64,000 bases of DNA, taken from Streptomyces gossypii. Lineage in GTDB: Bacteria > Actinomycetota > Actinomycetes > Streptomycetales > Streptomycetaceae. The stretch's first letter is position 1; each line of letters opens with the position of its first letter. The translations under genes were made by a program, and so were the position numbers. The notes below the pieces were generated by a model that worked only from the letters and a program-made list of their open reading frames with translations, had not been told where the DNA came from and ran no database searches. The DNA lies in contig NZ_JAJAGO010000002.1 in the NCBI RefSeq assembly GCF_025165795.1, forward strand, positions 1-64,000, in the 5' to 3' direction. Positions 45,129-53,186 of the stretch are shown one piece after another.

Positions 45129-45162
45129 CCCGGGCCGACGGACCGTACGCCGACGGCCCGGG
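45129..45162 (+). terminator. Terminator after the sortase gene
   Basis: 13-bp stem (45129-45141 with 45150-45162, one mismatch) around an 8-nt loop, 15 nt after the stop codon. Confidence 0.75.
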
Positions 45163-45200
45163 TTCCTTCCCCACGAGTGCCCTCACGACCATGGAGAGCG

Positions 45201-45692
45201 TTGAAACGGTCCCGCGAGGAGGCAGCGTCCGAGCTGTTCGCCGCCCTCTACCCGAGCCTCGCCGGCTGGTGCCGCCGTCTGGTCGACGACGACGAGACGG
45301 CCCATGAGATCGCCGCGGAGGCGTTCACCCGGCTCTGGGCCCGCTGGACATCCGTGGCGAAGCCCCGCGGCTTCCTCTACGTCACCGCGGCCAACCTCGT
45401 CCGGGACCACTGGCGCAAGCTGGAACGCGAACGCAGAGCCGTACACCGTGCCACCACCGAGGCCGCAGTCCGTCCGCAGACCGAACAGGCCGACCCGTCG
45501 GTACGCCTGCTCGTGCAGTCGCTCCCCGAACGGCTGCGCGTCCCGATCCTGCTGCACTACTACGCTGACATGCCGATCCGGGAGGTGTCCCTGCTGACCG
45601 GACGCAAGGAGGGAACGATCAAGGCCGACCTCCACGCGGCCCGCGAACTGCTCCGCGCCCACCTGAGGAGAAGTCTTGATCACACACTCTGA
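45201..45692 (+). CDS. ECF-type RNA polymerase sigma factor
   Basis: 163 residues. Region 2: AASELFAALYPSLAGWCRRL, AHEIAAEAFTRLWARW, PRGFLYVTAANLVRDHWRK. Region 4: LPERLRVPILLHYYADMPIR, EVSLLTGRKEGTIKADLHAA, RELLRAHLRR. TTG 45201 is preferred because GGAGA lies 4 nt before it; GTG 45177 in the same frame lacks a ribosome-binding site. Its last 17 nt overlap the next gene, a single-pass membrane protein that may act as its anti-sigma partner. Confidence 0.92.
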   Translation: MKRSREEAASELFAALYPSLAGWCRRLVDDDETAHEIAAEAFTRLWARWTSVAKPRGFLYVTAANLVRDHWRKLERERRAVHRATTEAAVRPQTEQADPSVRLLVQSLPERLRVPILLHYYADMPIREVSLLTGRKEGTIKADLHAARELLRAHLRRSLDHTL

Positions 45693-46170
45693 CGACGGTC
45701 CGGACTTCGACCCCGACGACCCCCTCACCGTCATCCTGCGGCCCACCTCCGACTACCTCGGCCCACCCCCCGGCCAGTACGAAGCGATCCGCCACGGTGC
45801 GGCCCGCCGCCGACGTCGCCGCGCCGCGATCGGGGTCGGCCTGTCGTGCGCCGTCGCCGCCCTCATCGCGCTGCCGCTCCACCTGGCGACGCCCGAGACA
45901 CCCGCGCCCCCGACGGCCCCTCTCACCCCGCCGCCCGCGAGCAGTCCATCAGCTCCGAGCGGTCCATCGGCCGCGCCCACCCCGTCGGCACCCGAGCCCG
46001 TCAGTCCCCGCCCCTCCGAGAGGAGCCCGGCCGACAACCCCGGCATCCCGCCCAGCCCGGCCGCCTCCACCCCCAGCGCGCCGTCGATGGCACCGACCTC
46101 GCAGCCCTCCGGTCCACCTGCGCTTCAGGACGGGGCCGACGCCGCACCCGAAAGCGGCACCCGGCCGTAG
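45676..46170 (+). CDS. Single-pass membrane protein, possible anti-sigma partner
   Basis: 164 residues from TTG 45676 (AGGAGA 5 nt before). An acidic N-terminus of about 45 residues, RRRRRR, one membrane segment (IGVGLSCAVAALIALPL, about 51-67), and a long Pro/Ser/Ala-rich outer part. No zinc-binding HxxxCxxC motif, so not a ZAS-type anti-sigma. The role rests only on co-translation with the ECF gene. Confidence 0.8.
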   Translation: MITHSDDGPDFDPDDPLTVILRPTSDYLGPPPGQYEAIRHGAARRRRRRAAIGVGLSCAVAALIALPLHLATPETPAPPTAPLTPPPASSPSAPSGPSAAPTPSAPEPVSPRPSERSPADNPGIPPSPAASTPSAPSMAPTSQPSGPPALQDGADAAPESGTRP

Positions 46171-46237
46171 GACACGACCTGTGCTGCGGCCTGCCCACCG
46201 GGGGCGCTGCGGCGTGGTGGTGCGGAGGCCAGCCCGG

Positions 46238-46561
46238 TCATTCGGGCGGCAGTGTCGCGGTGTACGTCCGCGCCGTCTTGATCCAGTGGTCCAGTGCGGT
46301 GCCGTCGAGGGTCTCCCCGGCGGCGCGCACCCAGCCGCGCATCGTCCGCGTGCCCATCACGGCGGGACGCACGCCCGGGCGGGCGAGTGCGTCCTTCGTG
46401 CCTTCGGGGCCGACCCGTACCAGCAGATCGTCGCCGCTCACCGCGACCGCGAGGTTCCCGTGAACGAGAAAGGACAGCCCGCCGAACATCTTCCTCTCGG
46501 CGACGGCCTCGCCGCCCAGCCGCTCACGCACTCGCTCCGCCAGCGTGTCGTCGTATGCCAT
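46238..46561 (-). CDS. TfoX N-terminal domain protein
   Basis: 107 residues: LAERVRERLGGEAVAERKMF, GGLSFLVHGNLAVAVSGDDL, LVRVGP and a C-terminal RGWVRAAGETLDGTALDHWI. A full TfoX_N domain; in E. coli-type bacteria TfoX relates to competence, but Streptomyces versions are of unknown role. Confidence 0.93.
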   Translation of the reverse strand: MAYDDTLAERVRERLGGEAVAERKMFGGLSFLVHGNLAVAVSGDDLLVRVGPEGTKDALARPGVRPAVMGTRTMRGWVRAAGETLDGTALDHWIKTARTYTATLPPE

Positions 46562-46583
46562 GCACAGCAGCCTACGACTCCGC

Positions 46584-46763
46584 TCAGGGGTTGGGCCTGC
46601 GGACGACTCCCTCCGTGATCCGGCCCCCCGTCAACGGAATCTCCAGCTGCTGCTCCATGCGCGTCAGCTCCAGCTCCGCAGGGCGGTCGACGAGAACGAG
46701 TCCGTTGTGGTCGATGTGCACGGGCCCGTAGTCATGGAACGCGTCCTCGGGCGTGTGCGTGAG
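46584..46763 (-). pseudogene. Open 59-codon remnant in frame after the SDR stop
   Basis: Directly after the TGA of the SDR gene the same frame continues open for 59 sense codons to a second TGA. The reading looks like real protein (AFHDYGPVHIDHNGLVLVDR then AELELTRMEQQLEIPLTGGR), not like random GC-rich codons. It has no start codon of its own near its beginning. It may be the C-terminal remnant of a gene destroyed by the SDR's arrival, or an extension reached by readthrough of TGA-C. I do not recognise the family. Confidence 0.4.
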
Positions 46764-47522
46764 TCAGGTGGCCGGGATCGAGCCGACGAGGCCGCCGTCC
46801 ACGATCAGGTCCTGGCCCGTGATGTACGACGCGTCGTCCGAGGCAAGGAAGGCCACGGCTGCCGCGACCTCGTCGGAGTGTCCGAGGGCGCCGAGGGGTA
46901 TCCCGGCGGAGACACGGGCCTCGGCCTCCGCGTCGGGGTGGACGTCCCGGTACATCGCCGTGTCGATATAGCCGGGGCTCACCGAGTTGACCCGGATGCC
47001 GCGCGGAGCGAGATCGGCCCCCAGGGTGCGGGCCAGGTTGTGTACGGCGGCCTTGCTGGCGGCGTAGAGGGAGGCGCCGGACATGCCGCGGTGCAGGGTC
47101 CAGGAGGCGTTGATGACGACGGAGCCGCCGTCCCGCAGCAGCGGCAGCGCCTTCTGGATGGTGAAGAAGACGCCCTTGAAGTTGACGTCGACCACGTGGT
47201 CGAAGTCCGCTTCGGTGATCTCGTTGCCGGGCTTGAAGGCCCCGACTCCGGCGTTGGCGAAGACCGCGTCGAGCCGGCCGCGCCAGGTCTCGATACGCCG
47301 CATCAGCTGGTCGAGGTCAGCAGGGGACGCCACGTCGGAGCGGACGGCGAGGATCCGATCCGGCTCGGCGCCGAGCTCGGCCACTGCGGCGGCGAGGCGC
47401 GTCTCGTGGCGGCCGGTGATGACGACGTACGCGCCCTCGTCGAGGAGCCTTCGGGCGGCGGAGAGACCCATTCCGCTGGTGCCGCCGGTGATCAGGACCG
47501 TCTTGTTCGTGAATCGCTTCAT
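46764..47522 (-). CDS. Short-chain dehydrogenase/reductase
   Basis: 252 residues, classical SDR: cofactor motif VLITGGTSGMGLSAARR, NAG motif FANAGVGAF, active-site Ser in SVVINASWTLHRG, YxxxK in SLYAASKAAVHNLARTL, and VNSVSPGYIDTAMY. The GR in VVITGRHETRL suggests NADP. Lies 72 nt downstream of an HTH/MmyB-type regulator on the same strand, and such regulators often control the neighbouring SDR. Substrate unknown. Confidence 0.95.
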   Translation of the reverse strand: MKRFTNKTVLITGGTSGMGLSAARRLLDEGAYVVITGRHETRLAAAVAELGAEPDRILAVRSDVASPADLDQLMRRIETWRGRLDAVFANAGVGAFKPGNEITEADFDHVVDVNFKGVFFTIQKALPLLRDGGSVVINASWTLHRGMSGASLYAASKAAVHNLARTLGADLAPRGIRVNSVSPGYIDTAMYRDVHPDAEAEARVSAGIPLGALGHSDEVAAAVAFLASDDASYITGQDLIVDGGLVGSIPAT

Positions 47523-47594
47523 GGGAACGATCCTGGGGCGGTGCGCCCGGACGCGGCAGTGTCGGTCGAGCCTGGGTCTGCCACCACCAGCCTC

Positions 47595-48455
47595 TCAGGC
47601 CCCGACCGGCTCCGGCTCTGCCATCAGGTCGGTGAGCCGGGCCTCGGTTCCGGTTCCGGGCGCGGGCGTGTGCAGCAGGAGGCGGTGTCCCGGCAGGTCG
47701 GGCAGCGGCAGGCTGGTGTACTCGAAGACCAGGTCACCGGCCTCGGGGTGGTTGATCGCCTTCTTGTCCTGCCAGGCGCCCCCGATCGGATGTTCCGCCC
47801 AGATCTCGGCGAACGCGGGGCTCACGGCGCACATGTCGGCGGCGAGCCGGCCGAACTCCGGGTCGTCCGGATAGCGTGCGGCATCCGCCCTGAACTTCCC
47901 GACGATCCCCCGTGCCGCGTCCGCCCAGTGGAGCACGGCCGCCTGGTAGCGCGCGCTGGTGAAGAAGGTCACCAGGCAGTTGTGGTCTCCCGACCCGTAG
48001 CCGAACACCCGCCGGGCGGCGGTGTTGAGCGCGACCAGGTTCCAGTGCTGGTCGATGACGTAGGCCGGCTTGGGCAGCCAGCCGTCGACGATCCGGCGCA
48101 GCTCCGGGGAGATCCTGCGTTCGGCGGGCTGTGCCTGCGGCGGGTTGAGCCCGGCGAGGAGGTAGAGGTGCTCGCGTTCGTCCCCGTCCAGGCGCAGGAC
48201 GCGGGCGATGGCCTCGAGGACGTCGGCGGACACGTTGATCTCCCGCCCCTGTTCCAGCCAGGTGTACCAGGACACGCCCACCCCGGCGAGTACCGCGACC
48301 TCCTCGCGGCGCAGGCCGGGAGCGCGCCTGCTGCTGCCTCCGGAGGGCATGCCGATGTCTTCGGGGGTCAGCCGGGACCGGCGCGAGCGCAGGAATTCAC
48401 GGATCTCGGAGCTGCGACGCTGCCGGGCCTCGGCGGGAAGCCGGGTGATGTCCAT
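47595..48455 (-). CDS. HTH regulator with MmyB-like ligand-binding domain
   Basis: 286 residues. N-terminal Xre HTH: EIREFLRSRRSRLTPEDIGM, RAPGLRREEVAVLAGVGVSW, YTWLEQGREINVSADVLEAI. The MmyB-like LBD follows: PAYVIDQHWNLVALNTAARR, FGYGSGDHNCLVTFFTSARY, and HPEAGDLVFEYTSLPLPDLP. Family knowledge: often paired with SDR genes and responsive to fatty acid-like ligands. ATG 48455 fits the domain start; the ribosome-binding site is weak. Confidence 0.94.
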   Translation of the reverse strand: MDITRLPAEARQRRSSEIREFLRSRRSRLTPEDIGMPSGGSSRRAPGLRREEVAVLAGVGVSWYTWLEQGREINVSADVLEAIARVLRLDGDEREHLYLLAGLNPPQAQPAERRISPELRRIVDGWLPKPAYVIDQHWNLVALNTAARRVFGYGSGDHNCLVTFFTSARYQAAVLHWADAARGIVGKFRADAARYPDDPEFGRLAADMCAVSPAFAEIWAEHPIGGAWQDKKAINHPEAGDLVFEYTSLPLPDLPGHRLLLHTPAPGTGTEARLTDLMAEPEPVGA

Positions 48456-48553
48456 GACCGCAGGATAAGTGGCCTGCTTACACGCCCGGGTACGAACAGC
48501 AGGGCCAAAGATCGCGGCCCCCTGGCCGCATACGGGAATCCGCCGCGTTCGGC

Positions 48554-49021
48554 TCACTGCGGCGGACTGGCGTCCTCCGCCGCCACCGCAGGTCGCAGCG
48601 GGGTGGTGGTGTGGAGGGCGACGTGCATGGTGTCGCGTACGGCGCGGGAGTACGGGCAGCGCTGGTGGGCGTCGTGGGTCAGCCGCTCGGCCGTCTCCTG
48701 GTCCAGCGCGGGGAGCACGACGTGGACTTCGGCGGTGAGGAGGAAGCCGTCCGGGTCCTTGCCGAGGGCGACACGGGCCGTGACGGTGTCGCCCCGGAGC
48801 CGAATGCGGCCCTGGCGCGCGGCCAGGCGCAGGGCGCTGTGGAAGCAGGCCGCATAGCCTGCGGCGAACAGCTGCTCGGGGTTGGTCGCCCCGCCCGCGC
48901 CGCCGAGTTCGGCGGGGGCCGCCAGCGGGAGGTCCAGCATGCCGTCCAAGGAGCGGACGGTGCCGTCGCGTCCGTCTCCGGCGGAGACGGCTTCGGTGGT
49001 GTAGAGGGTCTGCACGGTCAT
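48554..49021 (-). CDS. Ohr/OsmC family organic hydroperoxide reductase
   Basis: 155 residues. The two catalytic Cys are in GYAACFHSALRLAARQ and HQRCPYSRAVRDTM; upstream PEQLFAAGYAAC is the Ohr signature and the N-terminal YTTEAVSAGDGRDGTVRSLD fits. Reduces organic hydroperoxides in the cytoplasm using lipoylated proteins (family knowledge). ATG 49021 follows GGAG by 8 nt. Lies between the MmyB-type regulator and an epimerase gene, 66 nt downstream of the latter. Confidence 0.95.
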   Translation of the reverse strand: MTVQTLYTTEAVSAGDGRDGTVRSLDGMLDLPLAAPAELGGAGGATNPEQLFAAGYAACFHSALRLAARQGRIRLRGDTVTARVALGKDPDGFLLTAEVHVVLPALDQETAERLTHDAHQRCPYSRAVRDTMHVALHTTTPLRPAVAAEDASPPQ

Positions 49022-49086
49022 TGCCAGGCTCCGCTTCCGGTGGTGGTTCAGGAGGAGTGGTCGGGAGGAGTGGTCAGGAGCTGCGG

Positions 49087-50046
49087 TCAGGCGGCGCGGG
49101 AGGTGTGGCCGGCCTCGGCCCGGCGGAACCAGTCCGTCGTGGTGCGCAGCGCCTCGGCCATCGGGGTGGCGTGCAGGCCGAAGGTCTGGGTGAAGGCGCT
49201 GTCGTCCATCACGAACGGTTCGGTGTGCCAGTAGAAGAGCTCGGCGTACTCGGCCATGAACGCCGCGTCGAAGGGCCCGTACGGCACGGGCTCCGGGACC
49301 ACGTGGGTGTGCACGGGGCGGCCGGTCAGTTCGGCGATCAGCCCGTGCACCTGCCGGGTGGTCAGGGCCGGGGCCACCGGCAGGTGCCACAGCCTGCCCC
49401 AGGCCTCCGGGCGCTCCCCGAGCGTGGCCAGGCCGGTCGCGACGTCCGGGAGGTAGCTGTAGCTGTGCGGCAGGTCGGGGTCGCCGAAGGCGGGCACCGG
49501 CTCACCGCGCAGTGCGTTCGGGAAGGTGGTGGCGCCCAGGGATGACACGAACGTCCAGGGGCCGAAGAAGTCCGCGGCCATGCCGAGCGCCACGCGTACG
49601 TCCCCCCGCTGGTGGGCGGCCAGGTAGCGCTCGGTGAGCTCGGCCCGGATGCGGCCCTTGCCGGAGGTCGCGGCGAACGGCGTCTGCTCGGTCATGGGCA
49701 CGCCGCCGGTCGGCCCGTAGAGGCTGAGGGTGTCGACGACGACGAGCGGCGTCCCGGTGGGGCCGAGGGCCGTCAGCAGGGACTGCTGGATCAGCGGCAG
49801 TACCTGCACCTGCTGCTCGTAGGGCACATGCGTGCAGTTGTAGACGGCGGCCGCGCCGTCGGTGACCTGGCGCAGCTGGTGCGGGTCGGTGACGTCGGCG
49901 GTGACGAGGGTGGCGCCGGACGGCAGGTCGGCGCGGCCGGAACGGTTGACGCTGCGGACCTGGTGGCCTCGGGAGAGCAGCTCCCCGGCGAGGGTGCGCC
50001 CGGCCGGGCCGGTGCCGAGGACGACGTGCGGTCGCTGGTCGCTCAT
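49087..50046 (-). CDS. NAD(P)-binding epimerase/dehydratase-like protein
   Basis: 319 residues, extended SDR/NmrA-like: HVVLGTGPAGRTLAGELLSR (dinucleotide motif), VNRSGRADLPSGATLVTADV, VVVDTLSLYGPTGGVPMTEQ. The usual YxxxK is not obvious (RAELTERYLAAHQRG instead), so it may be atypical. ATG 50046 follows GGAG. Divergent from a TetR gene across a dyad at 50137-50161; the -10-like TATAAC (50147-50142, minus) falls inside the dyad. Confidence 0.88.
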   Translation of the reverse strand: MSDQRPHVVLGTGPAGRTLAGELLSRGHQVRSVNRSGRADLPSGATLVTADVTDPHQLRQVTDGAAAVYNCTHVPYEQQVQVLPLIQQSLLTALGPTGTPLVVVDTLSLYGPTGGVPMTEQTPFAATSGKGRIRAELTERYLAAHQRGDVRVALGMAADFFGPWTFVSSLGATTFPNALRGEPVPAFGDPDLPHSYSYLPDVATGLATLGERPEAWGRLWHLPVAPALTTRQVHGLIAELTGRPVHTHVVPEPVPYGPFDAAFMAEYAELFYWHTEPFVMDDSAFTQTFGLHATPMAEALRTTTDWFRRAEAGHTSRAA

Positions 50047-50136
50047 GGTGGGCTCCTTCGCTGTGGTCACCGACCGTGTGCGACTGCGGCCACGGGGTGG
50101 CCGTAGTCGCACACGAAGGTGAGTTTTCATCTATCG

Positions 50137-50161
50137 CTTAAGTTATACCCTCTAACTTGAG
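50137..50161. promoter_or_regulatory. TetR operator dyad between the epimerase and tetR genes
   Basis: 9-bp arms (50137-50145 and 50153-50161, one mismatch) with a 7-bp spacer in an AT-rich island; an outer CTATC/GATAG pair extends the symmetry. Overlaps the likely -10 box of the epimerase gene. Confidence 0.65.
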
Positions 50162-50239
50162 ATAGAGTAAGACACGCAAGTGTGAGAGCTGTCAAGCGGC
50201 AGCGTTCCAGGGCCCCTTGCCAGAAGGAGCAGGTTCGCC

Positions 50240-51004
50240 ATGGCAGACCAAGCGGGCACCCCGCGCGCCCGATACCGGGAGCACAACCGCGCGGAGATCA
50301 AACGCATCGCCTTGGAGCAGCTCGCCGAGCGGGGGCCCTCCGCGCTCTCGCTCTCCGCGATCGCCAAGCGGATGGGCTTCTCCGGCCCCGCCCTCTACCG
50401 GTACTTCGCGAGCCGCGACGAGCTGCTGACGGAGCTGATCACCGCCGCGTACGGGGACCTGGCGGGGCGGATCACCGAGACCGCGGACGCCGTCCTGTGG
50501 TGCGCCCCACGCGAACGGCTGCGGATCCTCGCCGACGCCTTCCGGCAGTGGGCGGTCGCCGAGCCGCACCGCTACCAACTGCTGGCCGGGACGCCCGTGC
50601 CCGGCTATTCGGCGCCGCCGCACACCGTGGCAGCGGCGCGGGAGGTGCTGGGGCCGTTCCTCGCCGTCTTCCACCGGCTCCAGCAGGACGGCCCCAGCCC
50701 TCGGTACGAGGGGCCGGACCGCCAGTTCCAGCAGTGGATCGGCGCGGACCGGGCCGCCCGCGACTGGGTACGGCACCGCACGACGACGGCCGGCGGAGGC
50801 GGCAGCGGCAACAGCGGCGGCGAGGGCGGCGACGGCGAGCCGGACCCCGCACGGCAGGCGGCGGCGCTGCGGGCCACCGTCACCGCGTGGACCAGGATGC
50901 ACGGCCTGGTGAGCCTGGAACTCCAGGGCAGTTTCCATGGCATGTCCTTCGACCCGGCTTTGCTCTACGCAGCCGAGATCGACGCCCTGGCCGACCAGGC
51001 GTAA
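50240..51004 (+). CDS. TetR/AcrR family regulator
   Basis: 254 residues. HTH: HNRAEIKRIALEQLAERGPS, ALSLSAIAKRMGFSGPALYR, YFASRDELLTELITAAYGDL. The ligand domain is of the TetR_C_33 kind (LRILADAFRQWAVAEPHRYQ, LLAGTPVPGYSAPP, MHGLVSLELQGSFHGMSFDP), with a Gly/Asn-rich loop (GGGGSGNSGGEGG). AAGGAG precedes the ATG. Probably represses the divergent epimerase/Ohr genes. Confidence 0.94.
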   Translation: MADQAGTPRARYREHNRAEIKRIALEQLAERGPSALSLSAIAKRMGFSGPALYRYFASRDELLTELITAAYGDLAGRITETADAVLWCAPRERLRILADAFRQWAVAEPHRYQLLAGTPVPGYSAPPHTVAAAREVLGPFLAVFHRLQQDGPSPRYEGPDRQFQQWIGADRAARDWVRHRTTTAGGGGSGNSGGEGGDGEPDPARQAAALRATVTAWTRMHGLVSLELQGSFHGMSFDPALLYAAEIDALADQA

Positions 51005-51025
51005 CCCGTCCGGGCGGGCGCACGC

Positions 51026-51070
51026 ACGCGCCCCCCGGTGCCCCGCTGGAGGGGCGCCCGGGGGGCGCGT
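51026..51070. terminator. Bidirectional terminator between tetR and aspS
   Basis: A perfect 13-bp stem (51026-51038 with 51058-51070) whose loop holds a further GCCCC/GGGGC pairing, between convergent genes. Confidence 0.85.
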
Positions 51071-51090
51071 CGTCGAAGAGCCTGCCGGGA

Positions 51091-52968
51091 TCAGCCCGCG
51101 GCGGGGCCCTCGGCCGGGGAAGGAGCTGCCGGGGACGCGGCGTCGGACGCGGCGTTCGACGCGGCGCCCGAGGCCGCGGTGCTGCCCTCGGCGGACTGCT
51201 TCACCTGCGGGGGCTTGCGCAGCGACAGGTGGAGCTCCCGGAGACGCGACTCGTCGACCTCCGACGGCGCGCCCATCAGCAAGTCCTGCGCGTTGCCGTT
51301 GAGCGGGAAGGCGATCGTCTCGCGGATGTTCGGCTCGTCCGCGAGCAGCATGACGATGCGGTCGACGCCCGGGGCGATGCCGCCGTGCGGCGGGGCGCCG
51401 AAGCGGAATGCGCGGAGCATGCCGCCGAATTCGCGCTCGACCTCGTCGTGCGTGTAGCCCGCGATGCCGAACGCCTCGAACATGATCTCCGGTTCGTGGT
51501 TCCGGATGGCTCCCGAGGAGAGCTCGACGCCATTGCACACGATGTCGTACTGCCAGGCCAGGACGTCCAGCGGGTCCTTGGTGCGGAGTGCTTCGAGACC
51601 GCCCTGCGGCATCGAGAACGGGTTGTGGGAGAACTCGATCTTCCCCGTCTCCTCGTCCTTCTCGAACATCGGGAAGTCCACGATCCAGCAGAAGCGGAAG
51701 ACGTCGTCCACGAAGTGCCCGGTCCGGCGGGCCGCCTCGACACGCACCGCACTCATGATCTTGGAGACCTCGTCGAACTCACCCGCGCCGAAGAACACCG
51801 AGGTGCCCGGCTTGGCGTTCAGCGCCGAGAGCAGCGCGGAGACGTCCGCCTCGCTGAGGAACTTGGCGATGGGGCCGGTCAGCTTCGCGTCGTCGCCGAC
51901 CCGCACCCAGGCGAGGCCCTTCGCGCCGTGCTCCTGCGCGAACTCACCCATCTGGTCGAAGAACTTGCGCGACTGGCCGGCGGTGTCCGGCACCGCCAGG
52001 GCGCGTACGTGCTTGTCCGCGAACGCCTTGAAGCCACTGCCCGCGAAGATCTGCGAGACGTCGACGAGCTCCAGCTCGGCGCGCAGATCCGGCTTGTCGG
52101 TGCCGTACTTGACGATCGCCTCGCGGAAGGGGATGCGCGGGAAGGGCGAGGTGACGTGACGGCCGCGGCCGAACTCCTCGAAGACGTCGTTCATCACCTT
52201 CTCGATGACCTGGAAGACGTCCTCCTGCTCGACGAAGCTCATTTCGACATCGAGCTGGTAGAACTCGCCGGGCGAGCGGTCCGCCCGCGCGTCCTCGTCG
52301 CGGAAGCAGGGGGCGATCTGGAAGTAGCGGTCGAAGCCCGCGATCATCAGCAGCTGCTTGAACTGCTGCGGCGCCTGCGGCAGCGCGTAGAAGCGGCCGG
52401 CGTGCAGCCGGGAGGGCACCAGGAAGTCGCGGGCGCCCTCCGGCGAGGTGGCGGAGAGGATCGGCGTCGCCATCTCGTTGAAACCGAGGCCGGTCATCCG
52501 GCGGCGGAGCGAGGAGATCACCGAGGAGCGCAGCATGATGTTGCGGTGCATGCGCTCGCGGCGCAGGTCGAGGAAGCGGTATTCGAGGCGCCGCTCCTCG
52601 TTCACGCCGTCGTCCGCGTTGATCGTGAACGGGATCTGCTCGGCGGCGCCGAGCACCTCGACCTCGCCGACCTCGATCTCGATGTCGCCGGTGGGCAGCT
52701 CCGGGTTGACGTTCGAAGCGCCGCGAGCGACGACCTGGCCGTCGATCCGGACGACGCTCTCCTTGGACAGCGCGGTCAGCCGCTCGTTCACCGCGGTCTG
52801 CTCGGGCCGGATGACGAGCTGCACGATGCCGTGGTGGTCGCGCAGATCGATGAAGAGGATGCCGCCCAGGTTCCGACGATTGTGCAGCCAGCCGCTCAGC
52901 CGGACGTCGCGGCCGACGTCGCTGGCACGAAGCTCGCCGCAGGTGTGGGACCGGTACCGATGCATCAT
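51091..52968 (-). CDS. aspS: Aspartyl-tRNA synthetase
   Basis: 625 residues, bacterial-type class IIb enzyme. Order: OB-fold anticodon domain ([20 protein letters not shown]), motif 2 [16 protein letters not shown] followed by [13 protein letters not shown], the bacterial GAD insertion ([15 protein letters not shown] region to TSVFFGAGE), and motif 3 [20 protein letters not shown]. The C-terminal 40 residues are an Ala/Ser/Pro tail without structure. Start at 52968 (two consecutive ATG codons). Charges tRNA-Asp in the cytoplasm. Confidence 0.97.
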   Translation of the reverse strand: MMHRYRSHTCGELRASDVGRDVRLSGWLHNRRNLGGILFIDLRDHHGIVQLVIRPEQTAVNERLTALSKESVVRIDGQVVARGASNVNPELPTGDIEIEVGEVEVLGAAEQIPFTINADDGVNEERRLEYRFLDLRRERMHRNIMLRSSVISSLRRRMTGLGFNEMATPILSATSPEGARDFLVPSRLHAGRFYALPQAPQQFKQLLMIAGFDRYFQIAPCFRDEDARADRSPGEFYQLDVEMSFVEQEDVFQVIEKVMNDVFEEFGRGRHVTSPFPRIPFREAIVKYGTDKPDLRAELELVDVSQIFAGSGFKAFADKHVRALAVPDTAGQSRKFFDQMGEFAQEHGAKGLAWVRVGDDAKLTGPIAKFLSEADVSALLSALNAKPGTSVFFGAGEFDEVSKIMSAVRVEAARRTGHFVDDVFRFCWIVDFPMFEKDEETGKIEFSHNPFSMPQGGLEALRTKDPLDVLAWQYDIVCNGVELSSGAIRNHEPEIMFEAFGIAGYTHDEVEREFGGMLRAFRFGAPPHGGIAPGVDRIVMLLADEPNIRETIAFPLNGNAQDLLMGAPSEVDESRLRELHLSLRKPPQVKQSAEGSTAASGAASNAASDAASPAAPSPAEGPAAG

Positions 52969-53186
52969 TCATCCAAGTCGTCGGGCGCGGGGTCTCGGGT
53001 GGGGCCGCCGGGGGGCGGTCCGGAGTTCCTCAGGTTACCGTCCCCGCCCGCACTCACTCGCCTGGATAACGGCAGCCCTCCCCCCGGGGGACAGGGACGG
53101 CCACCACGCGCGCGGCTCCGCAGCCGTACGCGGGCGGGTGTGCCCACGGCGGCAGGCATCCCTCAATAGATGGTTAAAGTAGGGCA

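Noticed and set aside
50182..53169. A 995-codon plus-strand open frame across tetR and aspS
   Set aside because: It runs over the TetR gene in another frame and antisense to aspS; product is Arg/Gly/Val-rich.
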